This document shows positions 12,920 to 23,907 of a stretch of DNA of 64,000 nt, in pieces. How positions within the stretch are numbered: the stretch's first letter is position 1; each line of letters starts with the position of its first letter. The position numbers and the translations under genes are program-made. This DNA comes from Psettodes erumei. Lineage: Eukaryota > Chordata > Actinopteri > Pleuronectiformes > Psettodidae. The DNA is taken from the NCBI GenBank assembly GCA_016785225.1, contig JAFBJZ010000642.1:212001-276000 (forward strand), written 5' to 3'. The notes below the pieces were generated by a model that was given only the letters and a program-made list of their open reading frames with translations, was not told the origin of the DNA and made no database searches.

Positions 12920-13576
12920 GTCAGATGTTATGTTGTAATGCTTTATTCTATATGTCCTGTATTCTCCTATTTTCACTTTGAATTACTTGGATGTTTCCAA
13001 GACAGACAAACTTATAAAACGAAATGGAGACCGATTGTTTCCGTTATTTAATGCCTGTGCTCATTAAGTTCATTATATATTATTTTATTTAAAGCAATAA
13101 ATAGGACGTCATGTAGTAGGTAAGTCACTTTGTGAATAATGCAAGTATGAGAAAGAAGTGGTGAGGAGGCCTCAGACTTAAGGCGAGCGACTCCTCTGCT
13201 CACCTGTGAACCCGTGCTCGCTCTCAGATCGACGACCTGAAGATCAAGGTGGTCGACCTGGCAGGCGTGAAGAAGCCCGCCCTGAAGAAGGTTCGCATGT
13301 CGGCCGACGCCATGCTGAAGGCTCTGCTGGGCTCCAAGCACACGGTCAACCTGGACCTGAGGGCCAACCTGAAGCAGGTCAAGAAGGAGGTGAAGGAGGA
13401 GGTGAGTCTCCGCGACGGGACGCCGCCCCAGGACAGGTAAACATGAGCGTAACTGAAGCGTGCACACCTGTTGACTGTCAACTGTTTGTGTCGTGCAGCC
13501 TGCGGAGGCGGTCGGCGACTGGCGTAAGAACATTGAGGACAAGGCCGACAGGAAGAAGATGTTCGAGACTTCTTAA
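11229..13576 (+). CDS. tnni2: Fast skeletal troponin I, tandem copy 2
   Basis: This is a troponin I subunit of about 171 aa. Coding exons are 11229-11236, 11486-11522, 12498-12626, 12793-12882, 13228-13401 and 13499-13576, the same structure as the other copies. The start codon sits in a strong Kozak context (CCGCCACCATG) in the exon that begins at 11204. The N-terminal segment is [10 protein letters not shown], followed by [16 protein letters not shown], which takes the place of the troponin C/T-binding helices. The inhibitory segment reads [13 protein letters not shown] instead of [14 protein letters not shown], one residue shorter. The switch helix [18 protein letters not shown] and the C-terminus [21 protein letters not shown] are intact. 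The donor after the 12793-12882 exon runs straight into an (AC)n microsatellite. Candidate poly(A) signals are ATTAAA near 13672 and AATAAA at 13838-13843. The first, non-coding exon lies about 1.35 kb upstream. Confidence 0.94.
12885..12917. repeat. (AC)n microsatellite at a splice donor
   Basis: About 16 AC units begin two bases inside the intron after the GAG/GT donor of tnni2 copy 2. Confidence 0.95.
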
Positions 13577-15480
13577 AGAACTTAACTCCGCTCTTTTAGT
13601 CGCTCCGGGCTGTTCGCACTTTTTATGGAATCTATGATATTTTTCATTGAATTGAAATACCATTTGTTTCATTAAATCTGTAAGTTTGAGCTTGGTTTGT
13701 TATTGTACTTTTGTAGAGCAGTTAGGACGGGGAACGATCCTTTAATCTCGGCGGTCCCCCCGTGATGTCGTTGTGTGGCGTGACTTCCTGTGCCTGATGT
13801 TCACTTCTGACAACTTCCTGCTCTTTAGTGTTTTTGTAATAAATGTCTTCTGTTTCCTACACCTGCTCTCGTGAGGTATTCTGTCTTCGACTCAGTGATG
13901 CACAACACTGCAGAGGAAGCGCATGACACGCCTTCGTCAGATCCTCTTTGTAAAAAAAAAAAAAAAAAAAAGAAGGTCGCAGCGTTGTCGTCAGCGTTTG
14001 TGTTTTTTTTTTTTTGTCAAACGTTAAAGCAAAACTCCCTAACCCCGAAACAGAATTCAGGTTTCTGAGAGTTGGAGTTAGTGGTGAAGGGGGGGGGGTC
14101 GCCCCCATGTGACTGATTCTGTTTGGGGGGGGGTCACCAGCTTTAACGAGGTTGTGTTGTGCTCTTTGTAGTGATGTGCATGTCAGTGAGGGCCAAGACA
14201 CGATATCCATGTCCACGAGCCTCATGTTTATATACAGTGAACGTTCTCGCTGGCACAAACGGTGATCCGTCATGTTGCGTTCAAGCGACTCAGTGGAAAA
14301 AAAAAAAGGAAAATCCAGCCAGCTGTGACTTTTCCAGCACAAACACACACACACAAAAAAAAAGTTCTGTATATAAACATCGCTTGCAGGAGACAGTCGT
14401 CCACACTGGTGTGTTCAGGGAGCTGTGAGAAGTGAGTCAGCAAAATACTTCACATATCTGCAATAAAATGCTCTGGACTCAAGGTCACGTTGGCTCACTC
14501 TTCTCCAGAGCTTTCAGCCATGTCCTTCTTCAGTCACCTCCCCCCCTCCAACTTACTTCACATGACGACAGCTGAGGAGCAGGGTTTGGCTGAAAGCTCC
14601 GGAAACAAAAAGCTCGTACGTGAACCTTGAGTTCAGAATATTTAACGAATTTAATTCAGTTTTACTGAAACTTCCAAACAGGAAATCACACTTTGAAAAA
14701 TATGTATATCTACAGTACTACTACAGCGTACTGCATGTCAGTACTGCGGTGTGACGTAGTTCTGGGTTAGTACAGGGTGGTGACCACACGGGGGCAGCAG
14801 AGCTCTGCATGTCCCATAGTTTCTGTCTCCGGGCAGATTTCAATTATGTCTGACTGGAAAAATCCATCTCATTTAATTTTTCCTCTCGGCAAAGTGTTTG
14901 GACACATGTTTTTATTTATTTATTTGCTTTGTTTGTTGTTATTGTTACATATTAGTGTAGTTCAGTACATATTTCTGATCCGTACTGAGGAGGAAACTGC
15001 AGTACGTCTGCATCTCCGTCCTCCACTTATTAAAAGGTAGTGATTTTGTAAATGGACCAATCAGAGACGGGCTCTGTCTCAGCAGGTGAGACGCAGGTGA
15101 GACAGGATTTCAGTTTATTTTCAGAAAACGTTCATTTTTTTTATTTTCATCTCTTTGTATTTATTCTGACATCCTGTATGTTTCATATTTTATTATATTT
15201 TATATATTATTTCCTATTATATTTGATATTGTGTTTTGTTCTTGATGTTAAAGTTACATTTATAAAAATTTATCTTTGGGCCAACTCGACGATAAGTTTT
15301 GTTTACTTGTAAATAATGTTCATCATGTCTTTCTGGACTTTTTTTTAGATGTCTTCATGTCCAGCTGATATACTGCCCCCCACCCCCCCCCCCCCCCCCA
15401 CCCACCCACCCCCCCACCCGAGTACTGCTGACGACCTCACAGGCATCAGTGATGGAGGATTGACGAGGCAGGGGGTCAAA
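13577..15480. other. Spacer between tnni2 copies 2 and 3
   Basis: The spacer holds the copy 2 3'UTR with poly(A) signals, poly(A)/poly(T) runs (13952-13970, 14005-14016), G runs (14089-14098, 14126-14135) and a C-rich tract at 15376-15418. No gene is supported. Confidence 0.6.
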
Positions 15481-15485
15481 GGATG

Positions 15486-15657
15486 AAGGTATTTCAGGAG
15501 CTCATTGGCCTGATTGGGCTCAGGGTTCCTCATGCCCTTAAAGAGGAACCTCCAAACCCCCATCCAAGCCCATATATACCCCCCCACATGCAGGTTTGGG
15601 TTTGTAGTCCGTGACTCCCCCACCGTCTCCGCCGCCCTCCTCATCGTCACTTTGTAG
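15486..15657 (+). promoter_or_regulatory. Promoter cassette and non-coding exon 1 of tnni2 copy 3
   Basis: The same modules occur as for copy 2: GGTATTTCAGGAGCTCATTGGCC, GATTGGGCTCAGGGTTCCT, CCCTTAAAGAGGAACC, then TATATA at 15573-15578. The leader ends CTTTGTAG before the donor GTGAGA at 15658. The intron to the start-codon exon (15782-15814) is only about 125 bp, the shortest of the set. Confidence 0.75.
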
Positions 15658-15806
15658 GTGAGAAACTGAGTGTGTGTCAGTTAAGACAGTGAAGCAAAAA
15701 CAAATACAAAACCCGTTTTCATCCCGAACCGTCTCCATGTTTTCATAACCGTCTTTTTGTTTTTCTTGATTTTTTTAACAGGGTCTAAAACCAAAAAGAA
15801 GCCGAA

Positions 15807-16947
15807 ATGTCCGAGTAAGTATGAGTTTGTTCTGCTGCGTATTCTCTGGTACACTCACGTCTTCTGAGTTTTATCGTTAACGTCACGTTTTGGTTCGTCG
15901 CAGGGGAAAGAAGATGACATCGAGCCGCAGGCATCACCTGAAGGTGAGACCCAACGGTTCCTTAATTCTCCAGAAAAATGATCAACGGTTTTATCCCACG
16001 TGTCACAGCGGGAAAAAAAATCTGTCAAAATCAATCAATCAGCAGCTTAAAGAAGAGTAAAATTCAACATGTGCGCTCGGTCCTGCAGAGTGTGATGCTG
16101 CAGATCGCTGCCAACTGGCTCGAAAACGAAGCCAAGGAGATCGCCGCCGCCAAAGAGGCCTACATGGAGGAGAAGTGCGCTGAACCGGACCTGAGCGGAG
16201 ACCAGGCGGCTCTGATGGTAAAAAACAACAACAACCCCACAAACATATAAACTGTTGTCTACTGAGTCGGCTTTTTTCTTCACATGAACAGGAAATCTGC
16301 AAAAAGCTGCACCAGGCCCTCGACAAGATCGATGAGGAAAGATACGACGCCGAGGCCAAAGTGGTGAAGACAGACAAAGAGGTAGAGCCGACGCCTCGCT
16401 CTGATCGTTGTCTGGTTTGTGTAGGTGTGTGCGAGCGGTTGCGTAGCATTAGAAGAGTCTTCTAACCATCTGGATGGAAACACCACGTGGCTGAGATGAA
16501 GTGTCGGGAGCTTAATAACGTGGAGGAACCTGTGGAGGAACGAAGAAGCTCCGGTTAAAACGGTCGATGTCTGGTGTCGTCGCCTCCGTTTTTGCGTTTC
16601 TTTCAGATCGAGGACCTGAAGATGAAGGTGGTGGAGCTGGCCGGCGTGAAGAAGCCCGCCCTGAAGAAGGTGCGCATGTCGGCCGACGCCATGCTGCAGG
16701 CTCTGCTGGGAGGGAAGCACAAGGTGACCATGGACCTGAGGGCCAACCTGAAGCAGGTCAAGAAGGAGGTGAAGGAGGAGGTGAGATGCCGTTTCGTTTC
16801 CGCGCCGGACGTTCGCCTGACGGCAGGAACGTCGCCCGCAGCGTCTCATGTGGTGTGTTCGCCCGTCAGGCTGTGGAGGCGGTCGGCGACTGGCGTAAGA
16901 ACATCGAGGACAAGGCCGACAGGAAGAAGATGTTCGAGACTTCCTAA
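15807..16947 (+). CDS. tnni2: Fast skeletal troponin I, tandem copy 3
   Basis: This is a troponin I of about 172 aa from exons 15807-15814, 15904-15943, 16089-16217, 16292-16381, 16607-16780 and 16870-16947. The N-terminus reads [16 protein letters not shown], one residue longer than copy 2. The second coiled region is NWLENEAKEIAAAKEAYMEEK. The inhibitory segment is [13 protein letters not shown], and the switch segment reads [18 protein letters not shown], so K is replaced by Q and S by G relative to copies 1, 2 and 5. The C-terminus ends KKMFETS. Its 174-nt penultimate exon differs from that of copy 4 at a single base. A poly(A) signal ATTAAA occurs near 17043. It is compact, about 1.1 kb from start to stop. 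Confidence 0.95.
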
Positions 16948-17889
16948 AGACTTTCCGACTTTCCCGCTTCACGTCTGCCGGGCTGCCGCGTCTCTTCCCA
17001 CTGTTCCACCTGTTAAAACCTTTTTCATGGAATTGGAAAAAACCATTAAATATTTTCTTTTCTTTTTGGAATAAGGCAGTGCCGTCGTTCTGCAGTTATT
17101 TCATCTTACAGAAGCTACTTTTTAAAAAAAAATGCAAATTCGCTCGGTTTCATTTCCTCAATCAAGAAGGAAACGCTCGTCTCAAACCTGACAGATAGAA
17201 AAAGTAGACGAACTCCAGCTGTTCGCACTTAAACTGATTCGAGATATTTCTGGTGACGACCGTTCGTCCTCGGTCGAGCGTTTCTCACGTTGAACCAGCA
17301 GCTGTCAGCAGAGATCCTTCACGTCCTTCTTCTCTCTGCTGGACGGTTTTTCCATTATTTCCATTGTTGCCTCTTTTCGTCACATTTGGTGACAATCAGC
17401 AAGAGCAAAGCTGCAGCGACGAGAACTTCTCCAAGTGGTGAGTCCCAGTTTCTTCTTCTCACTTTATTTTCTCAAATTAATTATTGTCTGAATTTGTCCT
17501 TAACGTTAATAACTGGATGTTTGGTATCTTTGAAAACCTTCTCGTAAATTTTTTTTTTTTTTTTAATTGGTTGTGGTGGATTTGTGTGCGTGTGTGATCG
17601 CTCAGAGATCCGTTCCAAATGCTGAAAACGTTTACCGCTGATTGAACAAACCACATCCCGTCAATAATCTGCGTATCGACGATGGCTCGTGTTCTCCACC
17701 TGCTCGGTTGCGGCGCCGGACTGGCCGCTCGTACAGGAAACCGAGCCCGCGGGGGCATTAATCACGTCGCAGGCCGACCGTTGTGTAACAATTGCTTCAC
17801 CCCCATCAGTTGTCTCTGAGGGAGGGGAACCCGTCCCGTTCCAGGGGAGGCGACTTCCCGCGGCGCAAATTTACGAGGAAAGATTTTGC

Positions 17890-18097
17890 GGTGGTATTTC
17901 TGGAGCCTGCCGGCCCATTGGTCTGAGGTGGCTCCGCTACCATAAAGAGGGCTGACGTTTTCTGCTGAGCCGGCACTCCCCATCCTATATACCCTGTTTA
18001 ATCTCTACTGTTTGGGACTTGGCAGCGTCTCCCCCCCCTTTTCTTCCTCCGTCCTCTTCGTCACGTCCTCCCCGGTGGCTCGGCGTCCTTTACTCTG
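17890..18097 (+). promoter_or_regulatory. Promoter cassette and non-coding exon 1 of tnni2 copy 4
   Basis: The cassette contains GGTATTTCTGGAGCCTGCCGGCC, CATTGGTCTGAGG, CTACCATAAAGAGGGCTGA, then CTATATACCCTGTTTAATC with TATATA at 17986-17991, and the initiator-like ACTGTTTGGGACTTGGCAG. It aligns closely with the copy 5 cassette. The likely donor is the weak GTAGGA at 18098, where the other copies have GTGAGA. Confidence 0.7.
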
Positions 18098-18643
18098 GTA
18101 GGAAACAATACCGAGGTGGTTTCTGCGGGCGGGACGGTGGGTTTTAACTGTGTCGGGCCGGTTTTTCCAAAGGCGGCGCTGCAGGTGTGACCTCTGACCT
18201 CCGAGGCTGCGTTCAGAGGAAGAAACTGTGACAGGGAGCCGTTTAACAGCAGCTGAGACGTTCTGGACTCAAAGACACTGTAGGACATTCAGACAGGGTG
18301 AAGTGAGACTGAGGTCGAGTTTGATTTTTGTTGTTTTATTTATTCGTTTTAACCAAAATCAAATCGTCACAGATGTTCGGTGTAAACTTGTCTGGTTGGG
18401 AATTTAAAATTTTGTTTTTGAAGATCAACATCTCAAATCTCCACGTGTGTTCAGATATCAGTGTGAAATTACAAAATTAAAAAAAAAACTTTGAAATTCA
18501 GCTCCAGCTCCATTTAAAACCATATAAATGTTACACAGATTTACTGGAAACCTGATTCTTGATATATGCTGAATTATTTGCTCAACTGAGAAGAAACCTA
18601 TTTGGAAATCATGCAGATTTTTAATTCACGTCATGTGATCGTT

Positions 18644-18645
18644 CG

Positions 18646-18676
<31 letters not shown>
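18644..18676. repeat. (TG)n microsatellite followed by a G run
   Basis: TG dinucleotides followed by nine or more G, in the intron upstream of the copy 4 start codon. Confidence 0.9.
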
Positions 18677-18786
18677 GGGGGGTTATCACCCTCTGTTATA
18701 TAGTGCAGAGGATTTGTGCGGTTTTAAAAAAGCTTTACAGCGCTGGGTTCTTTGCGTTTGCGACATGAAGCGTTTGCGGTCGCGCG

Positions 18787-18788
<2 letters not shown>

Positions 18789-18856
<68 letters not shown>
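18789..18856. repeat. (GT)n microsatellite, about 33 units
   Basis: An uninterrupted GT run inside the 5' intron of tnni2 copy 4. A shorter run followed by a G tract occurs at 19001-19037. Confidence 0.95.
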
Positions 18857-18859
<3 letters not shown>

Positions 18860-19297
18860 CATGCCTGCGTGATGTTGGAGTTGGTGTTAACGCTCACACT
18901 GCGTGCTTCAGCGCCACATTTGGTCGCTCTCCCGGTGGCATTTCGTGCTCAGGCCTTCAGCTCGCCGTGAGAAGTTAGATTCCAGGCAGAAGTGTCTTCA
19001 GGCGTGTGTGTGTGTGTGTGTGTGTGTGGGGGGGGGGCAACTGTTGGGGCCCCCCCAGCATCTGACCCCGCCCATCCAAAATTAGTGTTGTCACCGGCAG
19101 CCGTTTTTTTTTTCCAAGATTGTAAAGCCTCTCGTGTTTCCCGCTGGAGGTCAAAGGGTCGGCGATCGATAAAGGGGACGTGGCGAGACGTGTCTGTCTC
19201 AGCTGTGGACGCAGATCAGTCGCTGCGCGTCGCCCGTCCGCTCGTCTTTAACTGTCTTCTGTCTCCGAACAGGGTGTGAAGATCACAAGCAGCCAAA

Positions 19298-21723
19298 ATG
19301 TCTGAGTGAGTACGAGCTTCTGTTTCCTCTCCGTTTCATTTTTCTGCTTTCAAAATGGTGAAACAGCCCTTTAAATTTGCTTTTTAAGATTTTATCGATG
19401 TCTCAGACTCAGTTTCCTGGGTCTGTGGATTTCTTATGATTTCCAATAACGTTTTGTATTAAATTAATTAGTCATTTCAGAAGATGATGTTTGTTTTGAA
19501 GGGTTAAAACTATAATTTAGTCAGTGACTAGGTGAAATATGGTATTAAACAATGGCAGAAATCTGAAACTGTTATTTTAAGTGAAATGCTGTTAGCTCAC
19601 CTGCATTTACAAATGGACGAACTTCCTTGAGAGAAAAACTCAAATAAATTTATTAAAATTTCACCTCGTTCAGCTACCTGGCAAAAGCAAAGCTGCATAA
19701 ATTAGCAAATCATTTGAATCAATCAGTTGAACAGTATCTCAATTTTACCTGTAATTACTGTAATACCATACTGGTGTTTTTTAGCAGCGTTCATCAGAAA
19801 CTATGGTTCAGTTTTTAATTAACAACATTTATATATTTTCCTACATGTGTGTTTACATGAAAGAACAACCTCTCTGTTCACCAACCTTTAATGGTGAAGG
19901 TAGAAAGAGGCATTCAGTGTCTGTAGGAAATCACAGCAGCTGAATGCTAACTGTTAGCGTGTTAGCACTGAGGTGCAGCTGAGTCAGGGTTGTAGGTGTT
20001 ACTGTTAAACAGTTTGTGATGCGAACGCGTGTCAGCGTAAAGGTCGACAGCTGTCGAGTGCCGCTAGCATGTGCGCGGCGGGAACATGCTAACGCAGGCT
20101 AGCGGCGTCACGCTAACACGTTTTATCGATCTGTCTCAGCTTCTCAGACATTTGGTCTGAATTCTCCTTCTTTTCGGGAGTGGTTGTAAAAGAATAGTTC
20201 AACTCTACTGTAAATCATCTTTAGTGAGATAGTCAGCGCATACAGGAAACGTAAGGCCACAGCCAGTTAGCTTAGCTTAGCTTAGCTTAAAGAAACATAG
20301 CTGTGTCATCGTCAAGGTTGAAAGAGTTCTGTAAGGCAACTGGAGATGAGATGGCCTGTCCAGTTAAACAACATCCACCTGTCAGCTGTCATCTATTTAA
20401 CACCTACACAAAACAGATTGTAAACACAATCATTGTGTCCCGCGCACATGTAGCTAACCCTGTGTACAGGTCAAACAAGCCAGCTGAACTTTACAGGCGC
20501 TAGTAGCTGGAACCAGGCTAGCTGTTTCCCTCTGTTTCTAGTCCTTGTGCTAAGCTAAGCTAACAAGCTGCTGGTTGTAGCCTCATATTTGACGTTAGCT
20601 TCTGATGAAGCCTCCACTGATTCTGATTATAAGTTCCTCATTTTGCGTTGCAGGGGAAAGAAGATGACGTCCAGCCGCAGGCATCACCTGAAGGTGAGCG
20701 TAAAACCTTCGTTTTTTTTAAAAAATCCCTCAGCGTTTTACTGTTAAAACCTTAAACGTGAATTTGAATCTCCCGGCAGAGTTTGATGCTGCAGATCGCC
20801 GCCAACTGGATCGAGCAGGAGAAGAAGGAGATCGAGGAGGCGAAGGAGGCCTACATGGCCGAGAACTGCCCGGCTCCCGACCTCAGCGGGGACCAGGCCG
20901 CCCTCATGGTGAGACGACCACACGCCTGAGTTTTAACCTGACGGATTAAAGATTTGCGCCCTGATTTTTTTAAAATACGCCCTTGTTTGTTTGTTTGTTT
21001 GTCTGTCAACAGGAAATCTGCAAGAAGCTCCACGCCGCCATCGACAAGATCGACGAGGCGAGGTACGACAGCGAGGCCAAGGTTCAGAAGTCCGACAAAG
21101 AGGTGAGACGTCGCGTCGTCTTCGTATCGGAAACCCGGTTGGTTCTAAAAGCTGCAGCTGATTGTTGAGAAATGTGAGCGGCGGTGACTGGACGAGACGG
21201 ATAAATGTTCAAACGCACCGCGTCGTACGATCGCATCGCCGAAACCAAGGCGGCCTGCGAAGATCTGACCTTCTCCGTCTCCAGATCGAGGACCTGAAGC
21301 TGAAGGTGGTGGAGCTGGCCGGCGTGAAGAAGCCCGCCCTGAAGAAGGTGCGCATGTCGGCCGACGCCATGCTGCAGGCTCTGCTGGGAGGGAAGCACAA
21401 GGTGACCATGGACCTGAGGGCCAACCTGAAGCAGGTCAAGAAGGAGGTGAAGGAGGAGGTGAGTCCAGCAGAGCGCCGAGCGTTCCAATAGGTCAAGAGG
21501 TCATCTTCCTTTCTCCTGTTTTTTTATGCTGAATAAACCTAATTACGTGATTCAGTAATGGATCTGATGCAGGTCTGAAGCAGCTGATTTTTTTAATACT
21601 TATTCTTATTTTTTGTTATTTTCCCCGTGTCCTCGTCCCCTGCAGCCGACCGAGGCCGTGGGCGACTGGCGTAAGAACATCGAGGACAAAGCCGACAGGA
21701 AGAAGATGTTCGAGACTTCCTAA
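19298..21723 (+). CDS. tnni2: Fast skeletal troponin I, tandem copy 4
   Basis: This is a troponin I of about 172 aa from exons 19298-19305, 20654-20693, 20780-20908, 21013-21102, 21285-21458 and 21646-21723. The start-codon exon begins at 19273. It reads [16 protein letters not shown], then [19 protein letters not shown], an inhibitory segment [13 protein letters not shown], a switch segment [18 protein letters not shown], and [21 protein letters not shown]. The 1.35-kb intron after the first coding exon carries an inserted repeat element (about 20,215-20,630). The 3'UTR has a poly(A) signal AATAAA at 21954-21959. The penultimate exon is nearly identical to that of copy 3, while the other exons are clearly diverged. 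Confidence 0.95.
20215..20630. mobile_element. Non-autonomous dispersed element with inverted ends (MITE-like)
   Basis: The left part contains CCAGTTAGCTTAGCTTAGC. The right part contains AACCAGGCTAGCTGTTTCC, CTCTGTTTCTAGTCCTTGTG, CTAAGCTAAGCTAAC and CTGCTGGTTGTAGCCTCATATTT. The two ends are roughly inverted copies of each other, which marks a short non-coding element. I recognise the right-end string as a repeat common in percomorph genomes. A half-copy in the left-end orientation is at about 22,240-22,300 and fragments are near 24,530. No transposase is encoded. Confidence 0.6.
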
Positions 21724-22239
21724 AAAAAAAAAAACGTCCCGGGACGGCGAGGACGACGTCGGCAGGGGAGACGTTTCTGTCCGAGGTCTGAGCGAGGTGT
21801 CTCAGCAGGGGACACGCAGGGACAAAGGTTTAGACACTTTTTTGTTGTTGTTGGTTTTTTTTGGTTGTTTTGTGATACCACACCCCCCCCACCCCCGAGA
21901 CAGAGAGACGGAAAACAGAAACTTTATTTCAAAATGTACAGGATTTCATTAGAAATAAATGTTTTGAAATGAAGATCAGTTTTTCATTTGTTTTTTTTTT
22001 TGGACACTTTTACACACACGTCTTATTTAAACTGAAACTCTGAATTAACTTCACCGTCATGTCAACAGTTAATATTCTTTATAAAGTACTGCAATACCTC
22101 TGAACTGGGAAATGTCAGGTTTTTTCACATAGATATTAAGATTGAACTCACTCGTTCACAATATTTACTGTAAATCAGGAACAGTTTATTTCTGAGGAAG
22201 AAACGAGGGACGTCAAAACAAAAAGCTGCGTCTCTGAGC

Positions 22240-22300
22240 CCTTAGCGTAGCTTAGCACAAAGACTGGAAGTGAAGGGAAACAGCTAGCATGGTATGAAAC
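22240..22300. repeat. Half-copy of the element seen at 20.2-20.6 kb
   Basis: CTTAGCGTAGCTTAGCACAAAGACTGGAAG followed by GAAACAGCTAGCATGG matches the reverse complement of the right end of the element inserted in tnni2 copy 4. Confidence 0.6.
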
Positions 22301-22598
22301 TGATATCCATCTGTTTTTACTCCCCCCCACAAAAAAAAAAAAAAAAAAACTGTTCCTTTTAAATCAGATTCGTGCGACACAGTCGATCCAGAACGTTTCT
22401 TTCGTCTTCCAGTCTCCAAACTTAGAAAATCAGAAAAACTAAACAACAACTCCGCTTTAAAAAAAAAAAGTCCGTCTGGCCTCATTCTGTTCAGTTTGGG
22501 TTCCTTCGTGTCCGCTGACCCCCCCATATACAGTGAATCTGTGTCTTGGCCTTAAAGTCTTCCCACAGGGAGGGCGGTTAGCAGCGCGGGGCTGGGCC

Positions 22599-22792
22599 GG
22601 GTGTATTTCAGGAGCTCGTCGGCCCATTGGTCTGGCCAGGAATCCACTTCCATAAAGAGGATCTGGGCATTTTGCTGAGGCATCGCAACCCACCATATAT
22701 ACCCTATTTCATTTTTCACTGTCTGTGGCTTTGGCAGTGTCTCCTTTTCTTCCACCAAGTGTGTCTTGTCCTCTTCTTCCTCCTCTCGATAG
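22599..22792 (+). promoter_or_regulatory. Promoter cassette and non-coding exon 1 of tnni2 copy 5
   Basis: The cassette contains GTGTATTTCAGGAGCTCGTCGGCC, CATTGGTCTGGCC, TTCCATAAAGAGGATCTGG, CCATATATACCCTATTTC with TATATA at 22696-22701, and CACTGTCTGTGGCTTTGGCAG. A pyrimidine-rich leader ends TCGATAG before the donor GTGAGA at 22793. Confidence 0.78.
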
Positions 22793-23907
22793 GTGAGAAA
22801 TCCTCTTTATCTTATATCTCTTTTTTTTTTCCCTCCCCCTCCAGCCGCTCAGATCGCAGCATCTTCTGTTTTATCAGGCGACCGCAAACCAAACAGTTTG
22901 TAAAACTCTGAGTTTAAAGTTTTTCTGCGGTTTTCTGCACCTCTGACCCGTCCCAACGCCCTGAACTCGCTTTGTGCATGTTTGTCGGTGACATTTGACC
23001 CAAACCTGACAGAACTCACCGCACCTGTTCTTCTCCACTGTTTGCTTTTTTTTTTTTTTCACGCTCGCTGTCAGATCCACAGATTTTAATTCTGCAAGCG
23101 GAGGCTTTAGCGTCGCAGCTATCAGCGCCGTTAGCTGAGCACTTGTGAAAATGTGATGCCCCGACGTGAGAAACGGGATTCGGCTTTTGATGGATGATTT
23201 GAATCTTTTTTTTTTTGGGACTCACATTTAAAATTAGTTTCATTAGAGTTTGTGTTTAAAGATTATTGGTGGTGACGTTTTACTTTCTGTGTTCGGAGCG
23301 CTTAATTAACCTTTTAATTAATGCCAGGTGGATGATATCACTCATGGATTAATGGCGAGGTTGTAGAGTTGTTAAGCTTCTCAAAACCATTTATTATCTT
23401 TCAGCGTGGTGGATGAGATCATCCCAACACTGAATGGATTTCTTCTGAATCTAAAAATAACTTTTAACCAGTAAATAAGAAATTAAATATAAGTAAATAA
23501 TGAAATAAAAAAACAGATATCTCTCTGGACTTGGACCTTAAAATAAATTAATAATAATTTATTTAATTCCACGATATTTTTAACGGATGATTTTCCCGAT
23601 TAACCCTTCACTCGATCCGGTCGTAAACGGCGGCGACGCGACACTCGATCCTCAGCTTCCCAGTTTAGTTCAGTCGACGTCGCTGCTCTTCAGCTGTGGC
23701 ATCAGATCACGTTACGGCTCCAACATTCCCGTCTCCGTCCGAGCGGCAGAACATGCTGATGCCGGAGAACCTCATACCGTCGCCCCCCCGCCCCCCCCAC
23801 CCCGAGCCCGGCGGCGGCGGCGGCGGCGGTCAGCGCAGGCCAAAAACCGCTCAACCGTGCTCTCATGTGTTTGTTCATGCAGGTTGTGAACCGCACAAAA
23901 CGCCAAG

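Noticed and set aside
16280..16972. 230-aa minus-strand ORF over tnni2 copy 3
   Set aside because: Shadow of GC-rich tnni2 exons; similar antisense frames occur over copies 2 and 4.
18752..18970. Val/Cys repeat ORFs
   Set aside because: Translations of (GT)n microsatellites; the same applies to all VCVCVC and HTHTHT frames in the window.
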